Of a stretch of DNA of 64,000 nucleotides, positions 35,293-44,775 are shown piece after piece; within the stretch, counting starts at the first letter, position 1, and every line of letters begins with the position of its first letter. Made by a program: the position numbers and the translations under genes. This DNA comes from Cohnella hashimotonis (GTDB lineage: Bacteria; Bacillota; Bacilli; Paenibacillales; Paenibacillaceae). The stretch covers positions 1,240,001 through 1,304,000 of the forward strand of contig NZ_JAGRPV010000001.1 in NCBI RefSeq assembly GCF_030014955.1. The letters run 5' to 3'. The notes under the pieces were generated by a model, which was not told where the DNA came from, did no database searches, and saw nothing but the letters and a program-made list of their open reading frames with translations.

Positions 35293-36972
35293 ATGGAGAG
35301 AAACAAGGCCATCGCATTATGCTTGACGTCCGCTTTGCTGATGCTGCAGCTGTCGGCATGCAGCGGAGGGAGCGAGGAGAGTCGGCCGTCCGGCGAAGGT
35401 AGCCCGACGGCGGCGTCCTCCGCATCGGCATCGGCATCGAATGCCGCGTCCGGTCCGCTGGATGCGTACGATCCGCCGATCGAAGTGACCGCCGTCCGTC
35501 CGATCGCGGAAGGGATGAAGTTTAACGAAGGCGATGCGATCGACAACAATGTATGGTCGCGGGCTTACGAGAGCGAGCTTGGCATCAAGGTCAAATACCT
35601 TTGGACGACGCCCGCTGCGCAGTACGACCAGAAGCTGAACATCGCGATCGCTTCGGACGAGCTGCCGGACATCGCCCCCGTCAGCGCCGCCCAGCTGAAG
35701 CGGCTGGTCGAGGACGGTCAGGTGGAGGACTTGTCCGCTCGCTACGACCAGTACGCCTCGGAGCAGACCAAGCGGATTCTCGCGGAGGACGGCGGCAATG
35801 CGCTCAAGTCGGCGACGTTCGACGGCAAGCTGTACGCGTTGCCCAAGATGAGCTCCGGCCAGGGACAGTCCCATGTGCTGTGGGCGCGCAAGGATTGGCT
35901 CGACAAGCTGGGTCTGCCTGAGCCGAAGACGATGGACGACCTGGTCAAGACGGCGGAAGCCTTCGTCAAGCAGGATCCCGACGGCAACGGCAAGCCGGAT
36001 ACGTACGGGCTCGGGCTGAACAAAGATCTCTTCGGCTTCTACGCCGCTTTGGAAGGATTTTTTAACGGCTACCATGCCTATCCGAACATCTGGTTGAAGG
36101 ACGCCTCCGGCAAGCTTGTCTACGGCAGCGTGCAGCCGGAAGTGAAGACGGCGCTGGCGAAGCTGCAGGAGATGTACAAGACCGGCCTGATCGACAGAGA
36201 GTACGGCACCAAGGACGCTTCCAAGGTCAGCGAAGCGGCGAGCGCCGGGAAGCTGGGACTTTTCTACGGCTACTTCTGGAACGTGGGCTGGCAGCAGGAT
36301 GCCAAAAACGCGAACCCCGGCATGGAGTGGAAAGCGCTGCCGCTTCCTTCGGCGGACGGCCAGCCGGCCAAGGCGCAGGTGCCGTTCGCGATCGGCACGT
36401 ATTACGTCGTAAAAAAAGGGGCCGCCCATCCCGAAGCGGCCGTCAAGCTGCTGAACCTCGATTTGGAGAAGCTGTGGGGCGCCACCGCCGAGCCGGACGT
36501 TTACAACATCGACAAGAACGGCGTTGCCGTTTTCGACTATGCGCTGTTGTACGGCGAAGCGCCGCGCAAAAACCTGGACGCTCACGAGCATGTCGTCAAG
36601 GCGCTCGAATCCGGCGATCCATCGGGGCTTAACGCGGAGGAAAAGGGCTATTACGACAACATCGCGGCTTATAAAGGCGGAGATTCGAAGGGCTGGGGAA
36701 CCGAGCGCATGTACGGCCCGGAAGGCTCGCTCGGCGTCCTCGACGGCTACGCCAAAGCCGGCTTGTTCCAGGATGACGCTTATTTCGGCGCGCCCACGCA
36801 GGGCATGACCGACAACAACGCAACGCTGCAGAAGCTACAGCTCGAGACGTTCACGCGGATCGTCATGGGCGGCTCGGCGGCGGACTTCGACAAGTTCGTC
36901 TCGCAATGGGACAGCCTGGGCGGCAAGACGATCACGGACGAAGTAAACGCCTGGCAGTCGTCGCAAAAATGA
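35293..36972 (+). CDS. Sugar-binding lipoprotein (second LplABC-type importer)
   Basis: The 559-residue extracellular binding protein has a lipoprotein signal with lipobox LSAC (Cys near residue 22). A Ser/Ala/Gly-rich linker follows (about 25-55), then a two-lobe LplA-type domain with DWLDKLGLPEPKTMDDL and the DPDGNGKPDTYG loop near residue 230. The latter resembles a calcium site of this family. I chose ATG 35293 with ACGGAGGGG upstream; the frame is open further left without coding character. The two permeases follow. Substrate is unknown, but the GH4 enzyme in the same run of genes suggests an alpha-galactoside or galacturonide. Confidence 0.9.
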   Translation: MERNKAIALCLTSALLMLQLSACSGGSEESRPSGEGSPTAASSASASASNAASGPLDAYDPPIEVTAVRPIAEGMKFNEGDAIDNNVWSRAYESELGIKVKYLWTTPAAQYDQKLNIAIASDELPDIAPVSAAQLKRLVEDGQVEDLSARYDQYASEQTKRILAEDGGNALKSATFDGKLYALPKMSSGQGQSHVLWARKDWLDKLGLPEPKTMDDLVKTAEAFVKQDPDGNGKPDTYGLGLNKDLFGFYAALEGFFNGYHAYPNIWLKDASGKLVYGSVQPEVKTALAKLQEMYKTGLIDREYGTKDASKVSEAASAGKLGLFYGYFWNVGWQQDAKNANPGMEWKALPLPSADGQPAKAQVPFAIGTYYVVKKGAAHPEAAVKLLNLDLEKLWGATAEPDVYNIDKNGVAVFDYALLYGEAPRKNLDAHEHVVKALESGDPSGLNAEEKGYYDNIAAYKGGDSKGWGTERMYGPEGSLGVLDGYAKAGLFQDDAYFGAPTQGMTDNNATLQKLQLETFTRIVMGGSAADFDKFVSQWDSLGGKTITDEVNAWQSSQK

Positions 36973-37012
36973 AGCATGCGTTAACGTCGAAGGCGGAGGA
37001 GGCGGACGGATC

Positions 37013-37909
37013 ATGAGACGCAGAAGCTTCCGGGAGCTGCCCCTGCACCTGATGCTGTTGCCTGGATTCGCGCTCGTGTTTGTTTACAGCTACATTCCGA
37101 TGGCGGGCATCCTGATGGCCTTCGAGCGGCTCGTACCGTCCAAGGGGATGTTCCGGTCCCCTTGGGTCGGCTGGAAAAACTTCGAATACATGCTGCACCT
37201 GCCGGGCACGATGCAAGTTCTCTGGAACACGCTGTTCATCGCCGTCATGAAGATGGGGGCGGGCATCGTCGTCCCGGTCCTGTTCGCGCTGCTGCTGAAC
37301 GAGGCGCGCAGCCGGCTTTTCAAGCGGAGCATTCAGACGATCATCTATTTTCCGCACTTCTTGTCCTGGATCATCCTGAGCGGCATTCTGGTCGACATTC
37401 TGTCGCCCTCCACGGGAATCGTGAACGGGGCGCTCGGCCTGCTGGGCATTTCCCCGGTTTACTTCCTCGGCGATCCGCACTGGTTTCCGTTCGCGATGGT
37501 CGTCTCCGATACGTGGAAGGAATTCGGCTACGGCACGATCGTGTATCTGGCCGCGTTGACGGGGATCAGCCCTTCCTTGTACGAAGCGGCGGCGATGGAC
37601 GGCGCGGGCCGCCTCCGGCAAACCTTCAGCGTGACGCTGCCCGGCTTGCTGCCGATGATCGTGCTGATGTCGGTGCTGAGCCTCGGGAACGTGCTGAACG
37701 CGGGGTTCGACCAGATTTACAATCTGTACAGTCCGCAGGTATACCGGACCGGCGACATTATCGACACACTCGTGTACCGCATCGGCGTGGAGAACGCCAA
37801 TTACGGCGTCGCGACGGCGGTCGGCCTGTTCAAGTCGGTCGTATCGTTCATCATGATCGGAATCTCGTATATGCTGGCGTACCGGCTGACGAATTATCGG
37901 ATTTTCTAG
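37013..37909 (+). CDS. LplB-type sugar ABC transporter permease (second)
   Basis: The 298-residue permease has about six membrane helices, the N-terminal LPGFALVFVYSYIPMAGI segment and the ATPase-docking loop YEAAAMDGAGRLRQTF near residue 195. It resembles the permease at 10978 (both share NAGFDQI/NGGFDQI followed by FNLYNP or YNLYSP). It lies 40 bp after the lipoprotein gene, with GGAGGAGG before the ATG. A shared ATPase encoded elsewhere would power it. Confidence 0.88.
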   Translation: MRRRSFRELPLHLMLLPGFALVFVYSYIPMAGILMAFERLVPSKGMFRSPWVGWKNFEYMLHLPGTMQVLWNTLFIAVMKMGAGIVVPVLFALLLNEARSRLFKRSIQTIIYFPHFLSWIILSGILVDILSPSTGIVNGALGLLGISPVYFLGDPHWFPFAMVVSDTWKEFGYGTIVYLAALTGISPSLYEAAAMDGAGRLRQTFSVTLPGLLPMIVLMSVLSLGNVLNAGFDQIYNLYSPQVYRTGDIIDTLVYRIGVENANYGVATAVGLFKSVVSFIMIGISYMLAYRLTNYRIF

Positions 37910-37928
37910 AAAAGCGGGGTGCGGAAGG

Positions 37929-38807
37929 ATGCAAGCTTCGTTAGGCAGGCGTGCCTTCCTTGTATGCAACTACTTGTTTCTGACTGCTGCTGCGGCCGCA
38001 TGTCTGCTGCCGATGCTGAACGTGCTGGCGGTCTCCTTCAGTTCAAGCTCTGCCGTCTCGGCGGGAGCGGTCAAGCTGTGGCCCGTCGGCTTCACGCTCA
38101 AGTCGTACGCGTTCGTCGTCGGCAAGCCCGAATTCGGCAAGGCGTTCCTCGTGTCGCTGGCCCGCGTGGCCGCCGGCGTCCCGCTGAACATGCTGCTGAC
38201 GATTCTGGTCGCCTATCCGCTGTCCAAGGACCGGAAGCAATTCCGCTTCCGCAACTTCTATGCGTGGTACTTCGTGCTGACGATGCTGTTCAGCGGCGGA
38301 CTGATTCCCTGGTATATGACGATCAAGATGACCGGGATCATCGATTCGTTCTGGGCGCTCATTCTGCCCGGGGCGGTGCCGATCTTTAACGTGATTCTGC
38401 TGCTTAACTTCTTCAAGTCGCTGCCGGAGGAGATTGAGGAGGCGGCCGAGATGGACGGCGCGGGCAGGTGGCAGGCGCTCTGGCGCATCGCGGTTCCGCT
38501 GTCGGCGCCCGCGGTCGCCACGCTGACGCTGTTCAGCATCGTCACGCACTGGAATTCTTGGTTCGAGGGTCTCATTTTGATGAACAGCCCGAGCCATTAC
38601 CCGCTGCAGAGCTACCTGCAGACCGTCATCGTCGGCCGCGATTTGTCGCTGCTGACGTCGGCCGACATCGCCCGCTGGTCGGAGATCAACGACCGGACGT
38701 CGAAGGCGGCGCAGGTGTTCGTCGCGATGGTGCCCGTGCTGCTCGTCTATCCGTTCCTGCAGAAGTACTTCGCGGAAGGGATCGTCATGGGCAGCGTCAA
38801 GGGATAA
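37929..38807 (+). CDS. LplC-type sugar ABC transporter permease (second)
   Basis: The 292-residue permease is the partner of the preceding gene, 19 bp downstream. Visible features are about six helices, the docking loop EEIEEAAEMDGAGRWQAL near residue 175 and the C-terminal EGIVMGSVKG end typical of LplC/YtcP proteins. AAGG precedes the ATG. Confidence 0.88.
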   Translation: MQASLGRRAFLVCNYLFLTAAAAACLLPMLNVLAVSFSSSSAVSAGAVKLWPVGFTLKSYAFVVGKPEFGKAFLVSLARVAAGVPLNMLLTILVAYPLSKDRKQFRFRNFYAWYFVLTMLFSGGLIPWYMTIKMTGIIDSFWALILPGAVPIFNVILLLNFFKSLPEEIEEAAEMDGAGRWQALWRIAVPLSAPAVATLTLFSIVTHWNSWFEGLILMNSPSHYPLQSYLQTVIVGRDLSLLTSADIARWSEINDRTSKAAQVFVAMVPVLLVYPFLQKYFAEGIVMGSVKG

Positions 38808-38908
38808 CGGTGAGGGATAACGGCGAGGGAGAACGGCGAGGGCAAGAGAGGCCCGAGATGCAATATCGCAACAAGACAAGTTCGCAGTAAGGCAGTTCGC
38901 AACAAGGC
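38802..38908 (+). repeat. Short tandem repeats between permease and GH4 genes
   Basis: Three 13-bp units of the type GGATAACGGCGAG (38802-38840), beginning within the end of the permease gene, are followed by imperfect 15-bp units such as AGTTCGCAACAAGGC (to 38908). Confidence 0.75.
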
Positions 38909-38936
38909 ATAATCGCCCAAAAGGGAGAAGAGAGAC

Positions 38937-40235
38937 ATGTTAAAGATCGCATTTATCGGCGCGGGAAGCACCATCTTCGCCAAAAACGTGCTCGGCGACT
39001 GCATGATGACGCCGGCGCTGGCCGAAGCGCATATCGCGCTTCACGACATCGATCTCGCGCGGCTCAAGGAATCCGAGACGATGCTGAACAATCTGAACCG
39101 CAACAATGGCAGCAAGGCGACGATCAAGGCGTATGCCGACCGGCGCGAAGCGCTGCGGGGCGCGACCTATGTCGTCAACGCGATCACGGCGGGCGCCTTC
39201 GAGCCGTACATCCGGGGAGATCACGAGATTCCGCGCAAATATGGACTGAAGCAGACGTACGCAGACACGCTCGGCATCGGCGGCTTGTTCAGGGCGCTGC
39301 GCACGATCGGTCCGATGCTGGACTTCGCGCGCGATATGGAGGAATTGTGCCCGGACGCATGGTTCCTTAACTACACGAACCCGATGGCGATCCTGACCGG
39401 CGCGCTGCTGCGGGGAACCGGCATCAAGGCGGTCGGTCTGTGCCACAGCGTGCAGGTGTGCGCGAAGGAGCTGCTCGAGGGGCTCGGCATGAGCGCAGAG
39501 GGCGTGCGCTGGCGAATCGCGGGCATCAACCATCAGGCCTGGCTGCTGGACATTACCCGGGACGGCGAGGACCTGTATCCCGAGATCAAACGGCGCGCCG
39601 CCGCCAGGCCGGGACCGCACGACGACATGGTCCGCTACGAGATCATGAATACGTTCGGCAGCTACGTGACCGAATCGAGCATGCACGGCGCCGAATACAT
39701 GCCTTATTTTATCAAGAACGCTTACCCCGAGCTGCTCGAGCGCTACAATATCCCGACGGAGAACTACAAGGGCTGGGGCAACAGCCGCCAGGAATATTGG
39801 GATCGCGTCATGAGGGAGCTGGTGAACGACGCCTCCATCGTCCATGTCCGCACGCACGAATACGCTTCTTATATTATGGAGGCGATGGAGACGAATACGC
39901 CTTTTAAGATCGCGGGCAACGTGCTGAACACGGGCGGCCTCATCTCCAACCTGCCGGAGGAAGCTTGCGTCGAGGTGCCGTGCCTCGTCGATGCCAACGG
40001 CGTCACCCCAACGCGGTTCGGTCCGCTGCCGCAGCAATTGGCGGCGCTCAACCGGACCAACATCAACATGCAACTGCTCGCCATCGAAGCCGCGCTGACC
40101 CGCAAGCGCGAATATATTTACCATGCCGCGCTGCTCGACCCGCACACGTCCGCGGAGCTGCCGATCGACAAGATCAAGGCGCTCGTCGACGAGATGCTCG
40201 AAGCGAACGGCGACATGCTGCCCACTTACGCGTAA
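38937..40235 (+). CDS. GH4 family glycosidase (alpha-galactosidase/galacturonidase type)
   Basis: The 432-residue enzyme has the N-terminal NAD-binding motif FIGAGSTIFAKN (residues 6-17) and the GH4 metal-binding cysteine and histidine in GLCHSVQ (near 160) and GINHQAW (near 189). GH4 enzymes work by an unusual NAD- and Mn-dependent redox-elimination mechanism, inside the cell. The sequence looks like the MelA/alpha-galacturonidase branch rather than phospho-alpha-glucosidases, but I cannot separate these substrates by eye. It lies 129 bp after the importer genes and ends at a strong terminator, so it probably cleaves what the importer brings in. Confidence 0.85.
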   Translation: MLKIAFIGAGSTIFAKNVLGDCMMTPALAEAHIALHDIDLARLKESETMLNNLNRNNGSKATIKAYADRREALRGATYVVNAITAGAFEPYIRGDHEIPRKYGLKQTYADTLGIGGLFRALRTIGPMLDFARDMEELCPDAWFLNYTNPMAILTGALLRGTGIKAVGLCHSVQVCAKELLEGLGMSAEGVRWRIAGINHQAWLLDITRDGEDLYPEIKRRAAARPGPHDDMVRYEIMNTFGSYVTESSMHGAEYMPYFIKNAYPELLERYNIPTENYKGWGNSRQEYWDRVMRELVNDASIVHVRTHEYASYIMEAMETNTPFKIAGNVLNTGGLISNLPEEACVEVPCLVDANGVTPTRFGPLPQQLAALNRTNINMQLLAIEAALTRKREYIYHAALLDPHTSAELPIDKIKALVDEMLEANGDMLPTYA

Positions 40236-40281
40236 ACAGATCCGATTAGCTCCCCGGCTCGCGACCGCTGGGCAGGCAAAT

Positions 40282-40327
40282 AAAAAGCAAGCACGCTTCC
40301 GGTCCATGCCGGATGGTGCTTGCTTTT
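40282..40327. terminator. Bidirectional terminator between the GH4 gene and hemQ
   Basis: AAAAGCAAGCAC pairs with GTGCTTGCTTTT around an inner CCGG/CCGG stem. A-rich and T-rich flanks let it serve both converging genes. Confidence 0.85.
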
Positions 40328-40358
40328 ATTTTCCCGAGACAGAGAGCGGGAGAGTCGT

Positions 40359-41105
40359 TTACACGCGCAGCAGATCCGCAAATCCGTCCGCCGTCAGCAG
40401 GTTGCCGACATAGAACGGACCGAACTCGCCATAGCGCGCGCTGACTTCGTCGAATCTCATTTCGTACACGAGCTTCTTGAACTGCAGCGCCTCGTCCGCG
40501 AACAGCGTGACGCCCCACTCCCAGTCGTCGAACCCGATCGAGCCCGTGATGATCTGCTTGACCTTGCCTGCGTAGTTGCGTCCGATCATGCCGTGGCTGC
40601 GCATCAGCGTCTTGCGCTCGTCCATCGAGAGCGAATACCAGTTGTCGCCGAGCAGACGGCGCTTGTTCATCGGGTAGAAGCAAATATGCTTGGACTGCGG
40701 CAGAATCGGCTTGAGGCGTGCGGCGACCTCGGGAATCTGCATCGGATCGGTGCCCGCGGGCGCGAGGTAGCTGCTCAGCTCCACGATGCTGACGTACGAA
40801 TATTCAGGCTTCGCGAACTTGGCAAAGGCCGAGCGGTTAAACGCGTTCTCGATCGCGTTCAGCTCCTCCAGCGTCTCGCGCAGGTGCATGAATACAAAAT
40901 CGGCCTTCTGGCCGACGATCGCGTAGACGGCAAGACTGCCTTCCTTGCGTTCCTCGGTCGCCCGCCAGTCCGCGATCAGGCCCAGCAGCTCCTGCCGCGC
41001 GGTCTCGCGTTCCTCGGGGGCAGCGGCCTTCCAGGCCGTCCAGTCGATCGTGCGGAAATCGTGCAGCGCGTACCAGCCGTCCAGCGTTTGTGCGGCTTCA
41101 CTCAT
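40359..41105 (-). CDS. hemQ: Coproheme decarboxylase (chlorite dismutase-like)
   Basis: The 248-residue protein is HemQ, the last enzyme of the coproporphyrin-dependent haem pathway of Gram-positive bacteria. It removes two propionate carboxyls from coprohaem using peroxide. The YPMNKRR motif holds the catalytic tyrosine (Tyr144), and RSHGMIGR holds the proximal haem-binding histidine (His171). Length and ends match Firmicutes HemQ (WYALHDFR start, GEFGPFYVG near the end). AAGGAGAG precedes the ATG. It is a single gene facing away from the YuiB-like gene. Confidence 0.93.
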   Translation of the reverse strand: MSEAAQTLDGWYALHDFRTIDWTAWKAAAPEERETARQELLGLIADWRATEERKEGSLAVYAIVGQKADFVFMHLRETLEELNAIENAFNRSAFAKFAKPEYSYVSIVELSSYLAPAGTDPMQIPEVAARLKPILPQSKHICFYPMNKRRLLGDNWYSLSMDERKTLMRSHGMIGRNYAGKVKQIITGSIGFDDWEWGVTLFADEALQFKKLVYEMRFDEVSARYGEFGPFYVGNLLTADGFADLLRV

Positions 41106-41203
41106 TTTAGCAACTCTCCTTCTCGTCGTGCCTTGTCCAACATGACTTTTCCCATTTTAGCCTATATTCGCTCCCTCGGGCAAACGCCGGCGCGTCCTCC
41201 GCG

Positions 41204-41233
41204 TTGACTGTCCTCAAACCGATCTTGTAAACT
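41204..41233 (+). promoter_or_regulatory. Sigma-A promoter of the yuiB-like/gtrA-like pair
   Basis: TTGACT (41204-41209), 18-bp spacer, TAAACT (41228-41233) with an upstream TG. Confidence 0.6.
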
Positions 41234-41272
41234 AATAGAGCACACATCCGACCGGGAGGCTTAACATTTAAG

Positions 41273-41557
41273 ATGAGAGAGATTCTGCAAGAGATTCTCG
41301 GCACCATGCTGTTCTTCGTCTTGTTCTTCGGCATCGGCTTTATCCTGAACATGCTGATCAAGACCACTTGGCTGCCGACTTGGATATATGTGATCGTCGT
41401 GCTGCCGCTGGGCGTATGGCACTTCTGGAATCCGGAGCTTAGCGTGCTCGCGTTCATCGGCGTGTTCACGCTGCCGTTTATCGCCGGCATCGGCGGCGCC
41501 CTGACGAGCGGCTGGGCGATTCGCGCATTGCGGCGCGGCGGCTACAAGATGTTCTGA
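41273..41557 (+). CDS. YuiB-like small membrane protein
   Basis: This 94-residue protein has three hydrophobic segments (about 9-28, 34-50 and 56-80). The FFGIGFILNMLIKTTWLP pattern is one I associate with the YuiB family of Bacillus and Paenibacillus. The function of YuiB is not known. GGGAGG lies 13 bp before the ATG, a long spacing. Its stop overlaps the start of the next gene (TGATG), so the two are coupled. Confidence 0.65.
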   Translation: MREILQEILGTMLFFVLFFGIGFILNMLIKTTWLPTWIYVIVVLPLGVWHFWNPELSVLAFIGVFTLPFIAGIGGALTSGWAIRALRRGGYKMF

Positions 41558-41976
41558 TGTGGAAAATGGACAGCCGGGAAATCAAACGCGTCTCCAAGTT
41601 CGCCGCGATCGGCGTGCTGAATACCGGCATCGACATCGCGATATTCGCGGCGCTCGTCTATGCGCTCGACTGGCCGTCGCTGCCGGCGCAATGCGTCTCC
41701 TATTTTCTCGCGTTCCTCAACAGCTATTGGTGGAACCGGCGCTGGACGTTCGGGATGCGGGAGCGCGGCAGCGCGAGGGAGCTGCTCAAGTTCGGCATCG
41801 TCAACGCGTTGTCCTTCCTGTGCGCCACCGGCGTGCTGCTCGCCGCGGAGAAGGGACTCGACCTGTCGCCGATCGTCGCCAAGCTCGTATCCGTCGCAGC
41901 CTCGCTTGCCGTCAACTATGTCGGAAGCAAGCTGTGGGTGTTCAGGCAGGATCCGGAGCCGGGGCGCGACAATTAA
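41557..41976 (+). CDS. GtrA-family membrane protein
   Basis: The 139-residue protein has four membrane helices and the GtrA signature: FAAIGVLNTGIDIAIF near residue 15, YFLAFLNSYWWNRRWTF near 48, and NYVGSKLWVF at the end. GtrA proteins are thought to help move lipid-linked sugars for cell-surface glycan decoration. No glycosyltransferase partner is adjacent. It is coupled to the YuiB-like gene and followed by a strong terminator. Confidence 0.85.
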   Translation: MWKMDSREIKRVSKFAAIGVLNTGIDIAIFAALVYALDWPSLPAQCVSYFLAFLNSYWWNRRWTFGMRERGSARELLKFGIVNALSFLCATGVLLAAEKGLDLSPIVAKLVSVAASLAVNYVGSKLWVFRQDPEPGRDN

Positions 41977-41987
41977 GATGAGATTGG

Positions 41988-42030
41988 AAAAAGCCGACGG
42001 AACGCATGGCGCGTTCGCGTCGGCTTTTTT
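41988..42030. terminator. Bidirectional terminator between gtrA-like and methyltransferase genes
   Basis: AAAAAGCCGACG pairs with CGTCGGCTTTTTT around a GAACGC/GCGTTC inner stem. Confidence 0.88.
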
Positions 42031-42037
42031 GGGTTTT

Positions 42038-44125
42038 TTATCCGCGCCGCGCGATGACGATGAAGCAGGTGCTGTCCGGCAGGGGGACCGGGCGCCCTTG
42101 TTCGTCGAACAAAGCGACCTTGTCCGCCAACGCCTCCGTATACCCTTCCTGCAGGTAATGCCGCATGACGACGATTTCTGCTTTTTCGCCCAGCGTATCC
42201 CGAATGAAGCGCTCGTACCCGCTCGGTGTGAAGTAGCCGAATTGCTCCTGCACCTCGTGAACGTAGGCTTCCTCGCCCCAGGTGTACGTATAGAGGAACT
42301 CCATCGCGTCGTTGACCGGCAGCGACACCTCGTTCTGGCTTAGCTGCTCGTAGACGATCTTGCGTCCGGCAAAATCCCGGCTGTACCGCGCAAGCCACGC
42401 CAGTCCGTCGGGGTGCAGAAACCGGATGACGCGCCGCTCGTCCGGTTCGGTCATGATGCCGTCGCGGATAATGATGCGCCCGCCGTCCGATAGTACGTCG
42501 AACGCGCTCCGCAGCGCAGCGGCTACCGTATCCGGGTTGAAGCGCGCGCCGTTATAAGGAATGTAGGAGTACAGCTCGTGCAGGATCGAAGAGAAGATGA
42601 CGGTGTCCACGCTGCCGGCCTCCACGTAGTCCTTGAGCGCCAGGGCGTCCCCCTGGAGCACCTCCCAGCCGCGGGCTTCCGCATGCTTTTTGCGGGTCAG
42701 CGCCTCGATGACGTTCGCCGATATATCGATGCCGACGGCCTTGACGTGCGGCAGCTTCTCCTCCAGCAGGTCCAGCAGCACGCCGCCGCCGGGTCCGATG
42801 TCCAGCACTTTTTGGCCGACAACGAAGTCCAGAATGACCTTTTTATAATCCGCCGTGCTGTTCATGTCCGCCAGATAAGTTTCTTCGTTGTGGAAACGGT
42901 CGTAGGCGTCGCGACGCAGCTCGAACAGGTCGAACAGCAGCAGCACCGCTTTCTCGTAGAGCGACGATTTTTCGGCCTCCACGCAAAAGTCGATGAGCCG
43001 TTCCGCAGCCGGCGAGAATTCGAAGTCGAAAAACAGCGTATCCGGCAGCTGCGACTTGCAAATGAGGCGATGGCGCAAATGCGGGTTCCCGAGCGCGTCG
43101 GTACCCGAGCTAATTCGCTCCCAATCCAGCTCGCCCAAGTATTTCTCGATGATCCGCTTTTTATAGACGTTGATTTTTTTGCTGCCCTTGTAGTCGTAGT
43201 ACATCGCGTTCATGACGTTCTCGAAGCTGATATGCTTGACTTCCGGCAGCGTGTCGTCGCAGGCGACGATGGCGAAGATCTTCAGGAATTGCGCCAGCGA
43301 AAAGTCCTTTAGCGCGGCTTCGACGTACCAGAACGTCTTGGACTCCAGCGGCGTCAAAGCCGCGAGCAGGCTGTGCTCCGCATCGAGCGCCGCGAGTTCG
43401 CCCTCGAAGTCTTCGCCGCGACGGATCGACTGGGTCCGCAGCCGGCGCAAGCGCTCGCGGATCGGCAGCTGCGTCCCGGCGGCATTACCGGCCGCAATCC
43501 GGCGTACGATCGCGGCGACTTCGGGCTCGACCTCCGTCCAAAGCGCAGGAGATACGGCGGCGATAATGCAGTAGTTCAGCGCGGTCAGCATACGCTCCCG
43601 CTCCTCCGCCGAATCCAGCGACCGTTCCAGCGCGCGCGCCAGCGGATCGTGGTCCTCCGGCGGCACTTCGCCGCGGAGCTCCTGCCCGACGAGGCCGTGC
43701 GTCTCGACGAGCGCATGGACGAGCTGCGTGCGCTCGCTTGCAGCTCCGGCGGCAGCTTCCTGGCGGGCATAGAGCTGGGCGGAGCCGATATTGTGCACGC
43801 GGAAGTTGATTCCCTGCGCCTGCCAGCCGAGCCGGTCCCGGCGCGAGCCGCCCTTGGCCGTCTCGCACCAGGCGAGCGCCTCTTCCACAAGCTCCTTGAT
43901 CCAGTAAGAGACCGGCAGCGCATCAAGCAGCCGCAGGCTCCGCTCCACGTAGTCGAGCACCGGGTTGGACTGCGTAAGTTCACGGATGGAGGCAATTCGT
44001 TCAAGATTGACGACGGTCTCCTCCGCGGAAGCGAGCAGCTTCAGCCAAGGCGGCGCAGCGGACAGCGCCTCCTCGGCATAGGGAGAACGACGGTAGGCTT
44101 CAATGGCTTCGAGAGACTTCGGCAT
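42038..44125 (-). CDS. Large class I SAM-dependent methyltransferase-domain protein
   Basis: The 695-residue protein has a methyltransferase fold in its C-terminal half. It shows VLDIGPGGGVLLDLLEE (near 438-454, the SAM glycine loop), GIDIS (near 466), QGDALALKDY (near 490) and DTVIFSSILHELYSYIP (near 508). The first 430 residues are mostly helical and charged, and I do not recognise them. The target of methylation is unknown. The start at 44125 has AGGAGGAGAACC before it, while the longer frame begins at 44143. It is 17 bp downstream of the sulfoxide reductase gene and likely co-transcribed. Confidence 0.72.
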   Translation of the reverse strand: MPKSLEAIEAYRRSPYAEEALSAAPPWLKLLASAEETVVNLERIASIRELTQSNPVLDYVERSLRLLDALPVSYWIKELVEEALAWCETAKGGSRRDRLGWQAQGINFRVHNIGSAQLYARQEAAAGAASERTQLVHALVETHGLVGQELRGEVPPEDHDPLARALERSLDSAEERERMLTALNYCIIAAVSPALWTEVEPEVAAIVRRIAAGNAAGTQLPIRERLRRLRTQSIRRGEDFEGELAALDAEHSLLAALTPLESKTFWYVEAALKDFSLAQFLKIFAIVACDDTLPEVKHISFENVMNAMYYDYKGSKKINVYKKRIIEKYLGELDWERISSGTDALGNPHLRHRLICKSQLPDTLFFDFEFSPAAERLIDFCVEAEKSSLYEKAVLLLFDLFELRRDAYDRFHNEETYLADMNSTADYKKVILDFVVGQKVLDIGPGGGVLLDLLEEKLPHVKAVGIDISANVIEALTRKKHAEARGWEVLQGDALALKDYVEAGSVDTVIFSSILHELYSYIPYNGARFNPDTVAAALRSAFDVLSDGGRIIIRDGIMTEPDERRVIRFLHPDGLAWLARYSRDFAGRKIVYEQLSQNEVSLPVNDAMEFLYTYTWGEEAYVHEVQEQFGYFTPSGYERFIRDTLGEKAEIVVMRHYLQEGYTEALADKVALFDEQGRPVPLPDSTCFIVIARRG

Positions 44126-44142
44126 CGGTTCTCCTCCTGTCA

Positions 44143-44634
44143 TTACATATGTTGCGCCAGCAGCGCGTTAAACCGTTCCAGCAGCCGCTGGTCGTCTTCG
44201 CTGAAGCGATCCGGCAGCGGGCTGTCGATATCAAGCACCCCGATCAGTTCGCCTGCCGCGTCATAGAGCGGCACGACGATCTCCGAGCGCGACGCGGCGT
44301 CGCAGGCGATATGCCCGGGGAACGCGTGCACGTCCGGCACGCGCAGCGTCTCGCGGCGCGCGGCCGACGTGCCGCATACGCCCTTGCCGAGCGGAATGCG
44401 AACGCAGGCGGGCAGACCTTGGAACGGGCCGAGCACCAGTCCGCCGCTATCCCCCTCAAGCAGGTAGAAACCGACCCAATTGATATCGCTCAGGTAACCG
44501 CGGAGCAGCGCCGAGGCGTTGGCCAAATTGGCGATGCGGTAAGGTTCGTCTTCGATCAGGTGCTGCAGCTGCGTCAGCAGCAGCTTTTCATTTTCCTCTC
44601 TCGTGCCTGCGTAGGCCTGCGGGTTAAACGTCAT
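44143..44634 (-). CDS. Free methionine-R-sulfoxide reductase (GAF domain)
   Basis: The 163-residue GAF-fold enzyme reduces free methionine-R-sulfoxide. The three conserved cysteines are visible in LGPFQGLPAC (Cys77), LGKGVCG (Cys87) and FPGHIACDA (Cys111), with the NWVGFY and SEIVVPL signatures of the fRMsr (YtsP/MsrC) family. Length fits. It lies 17 bp upstream of the methyltransferase-domain gene on the same strand, and its promoter region faces the pilin operon. Confidence 0.9.
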   Translation of the reverse strand: MTFNPQAYAGTREENEKLLLTQLQHLIEDEPYRIANLANASALLRGYLSDINWVGFYLLEGDSGGLVLGPFQGLPACVRIPLGKGVCGTSAARRETLRVPDVHAFPGHIACDAASRSEIVVPLYDAAGELIGVLDIDSPLPDRFSEDDQRLLERFNALLAQHM

Positions 44635-44775
44635 TACGAATCATCCTCTCTGATCCGATTATATAGGATAGCGGAGAGGTTCACCAAGACGCCCTTCGGA
44701 GCGGCACGGGTCCGTCGAATCATGCGGAGTCTTGATGAATCGACCGATTCACTCATGTATTAAACAGAAACTATA

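Noticed and set aside
38940..40307. A 455-codon minus-strand frame over the GH4 gene
   Set aside because: Shadow frame of a clear GH4 enzyme; no family features.
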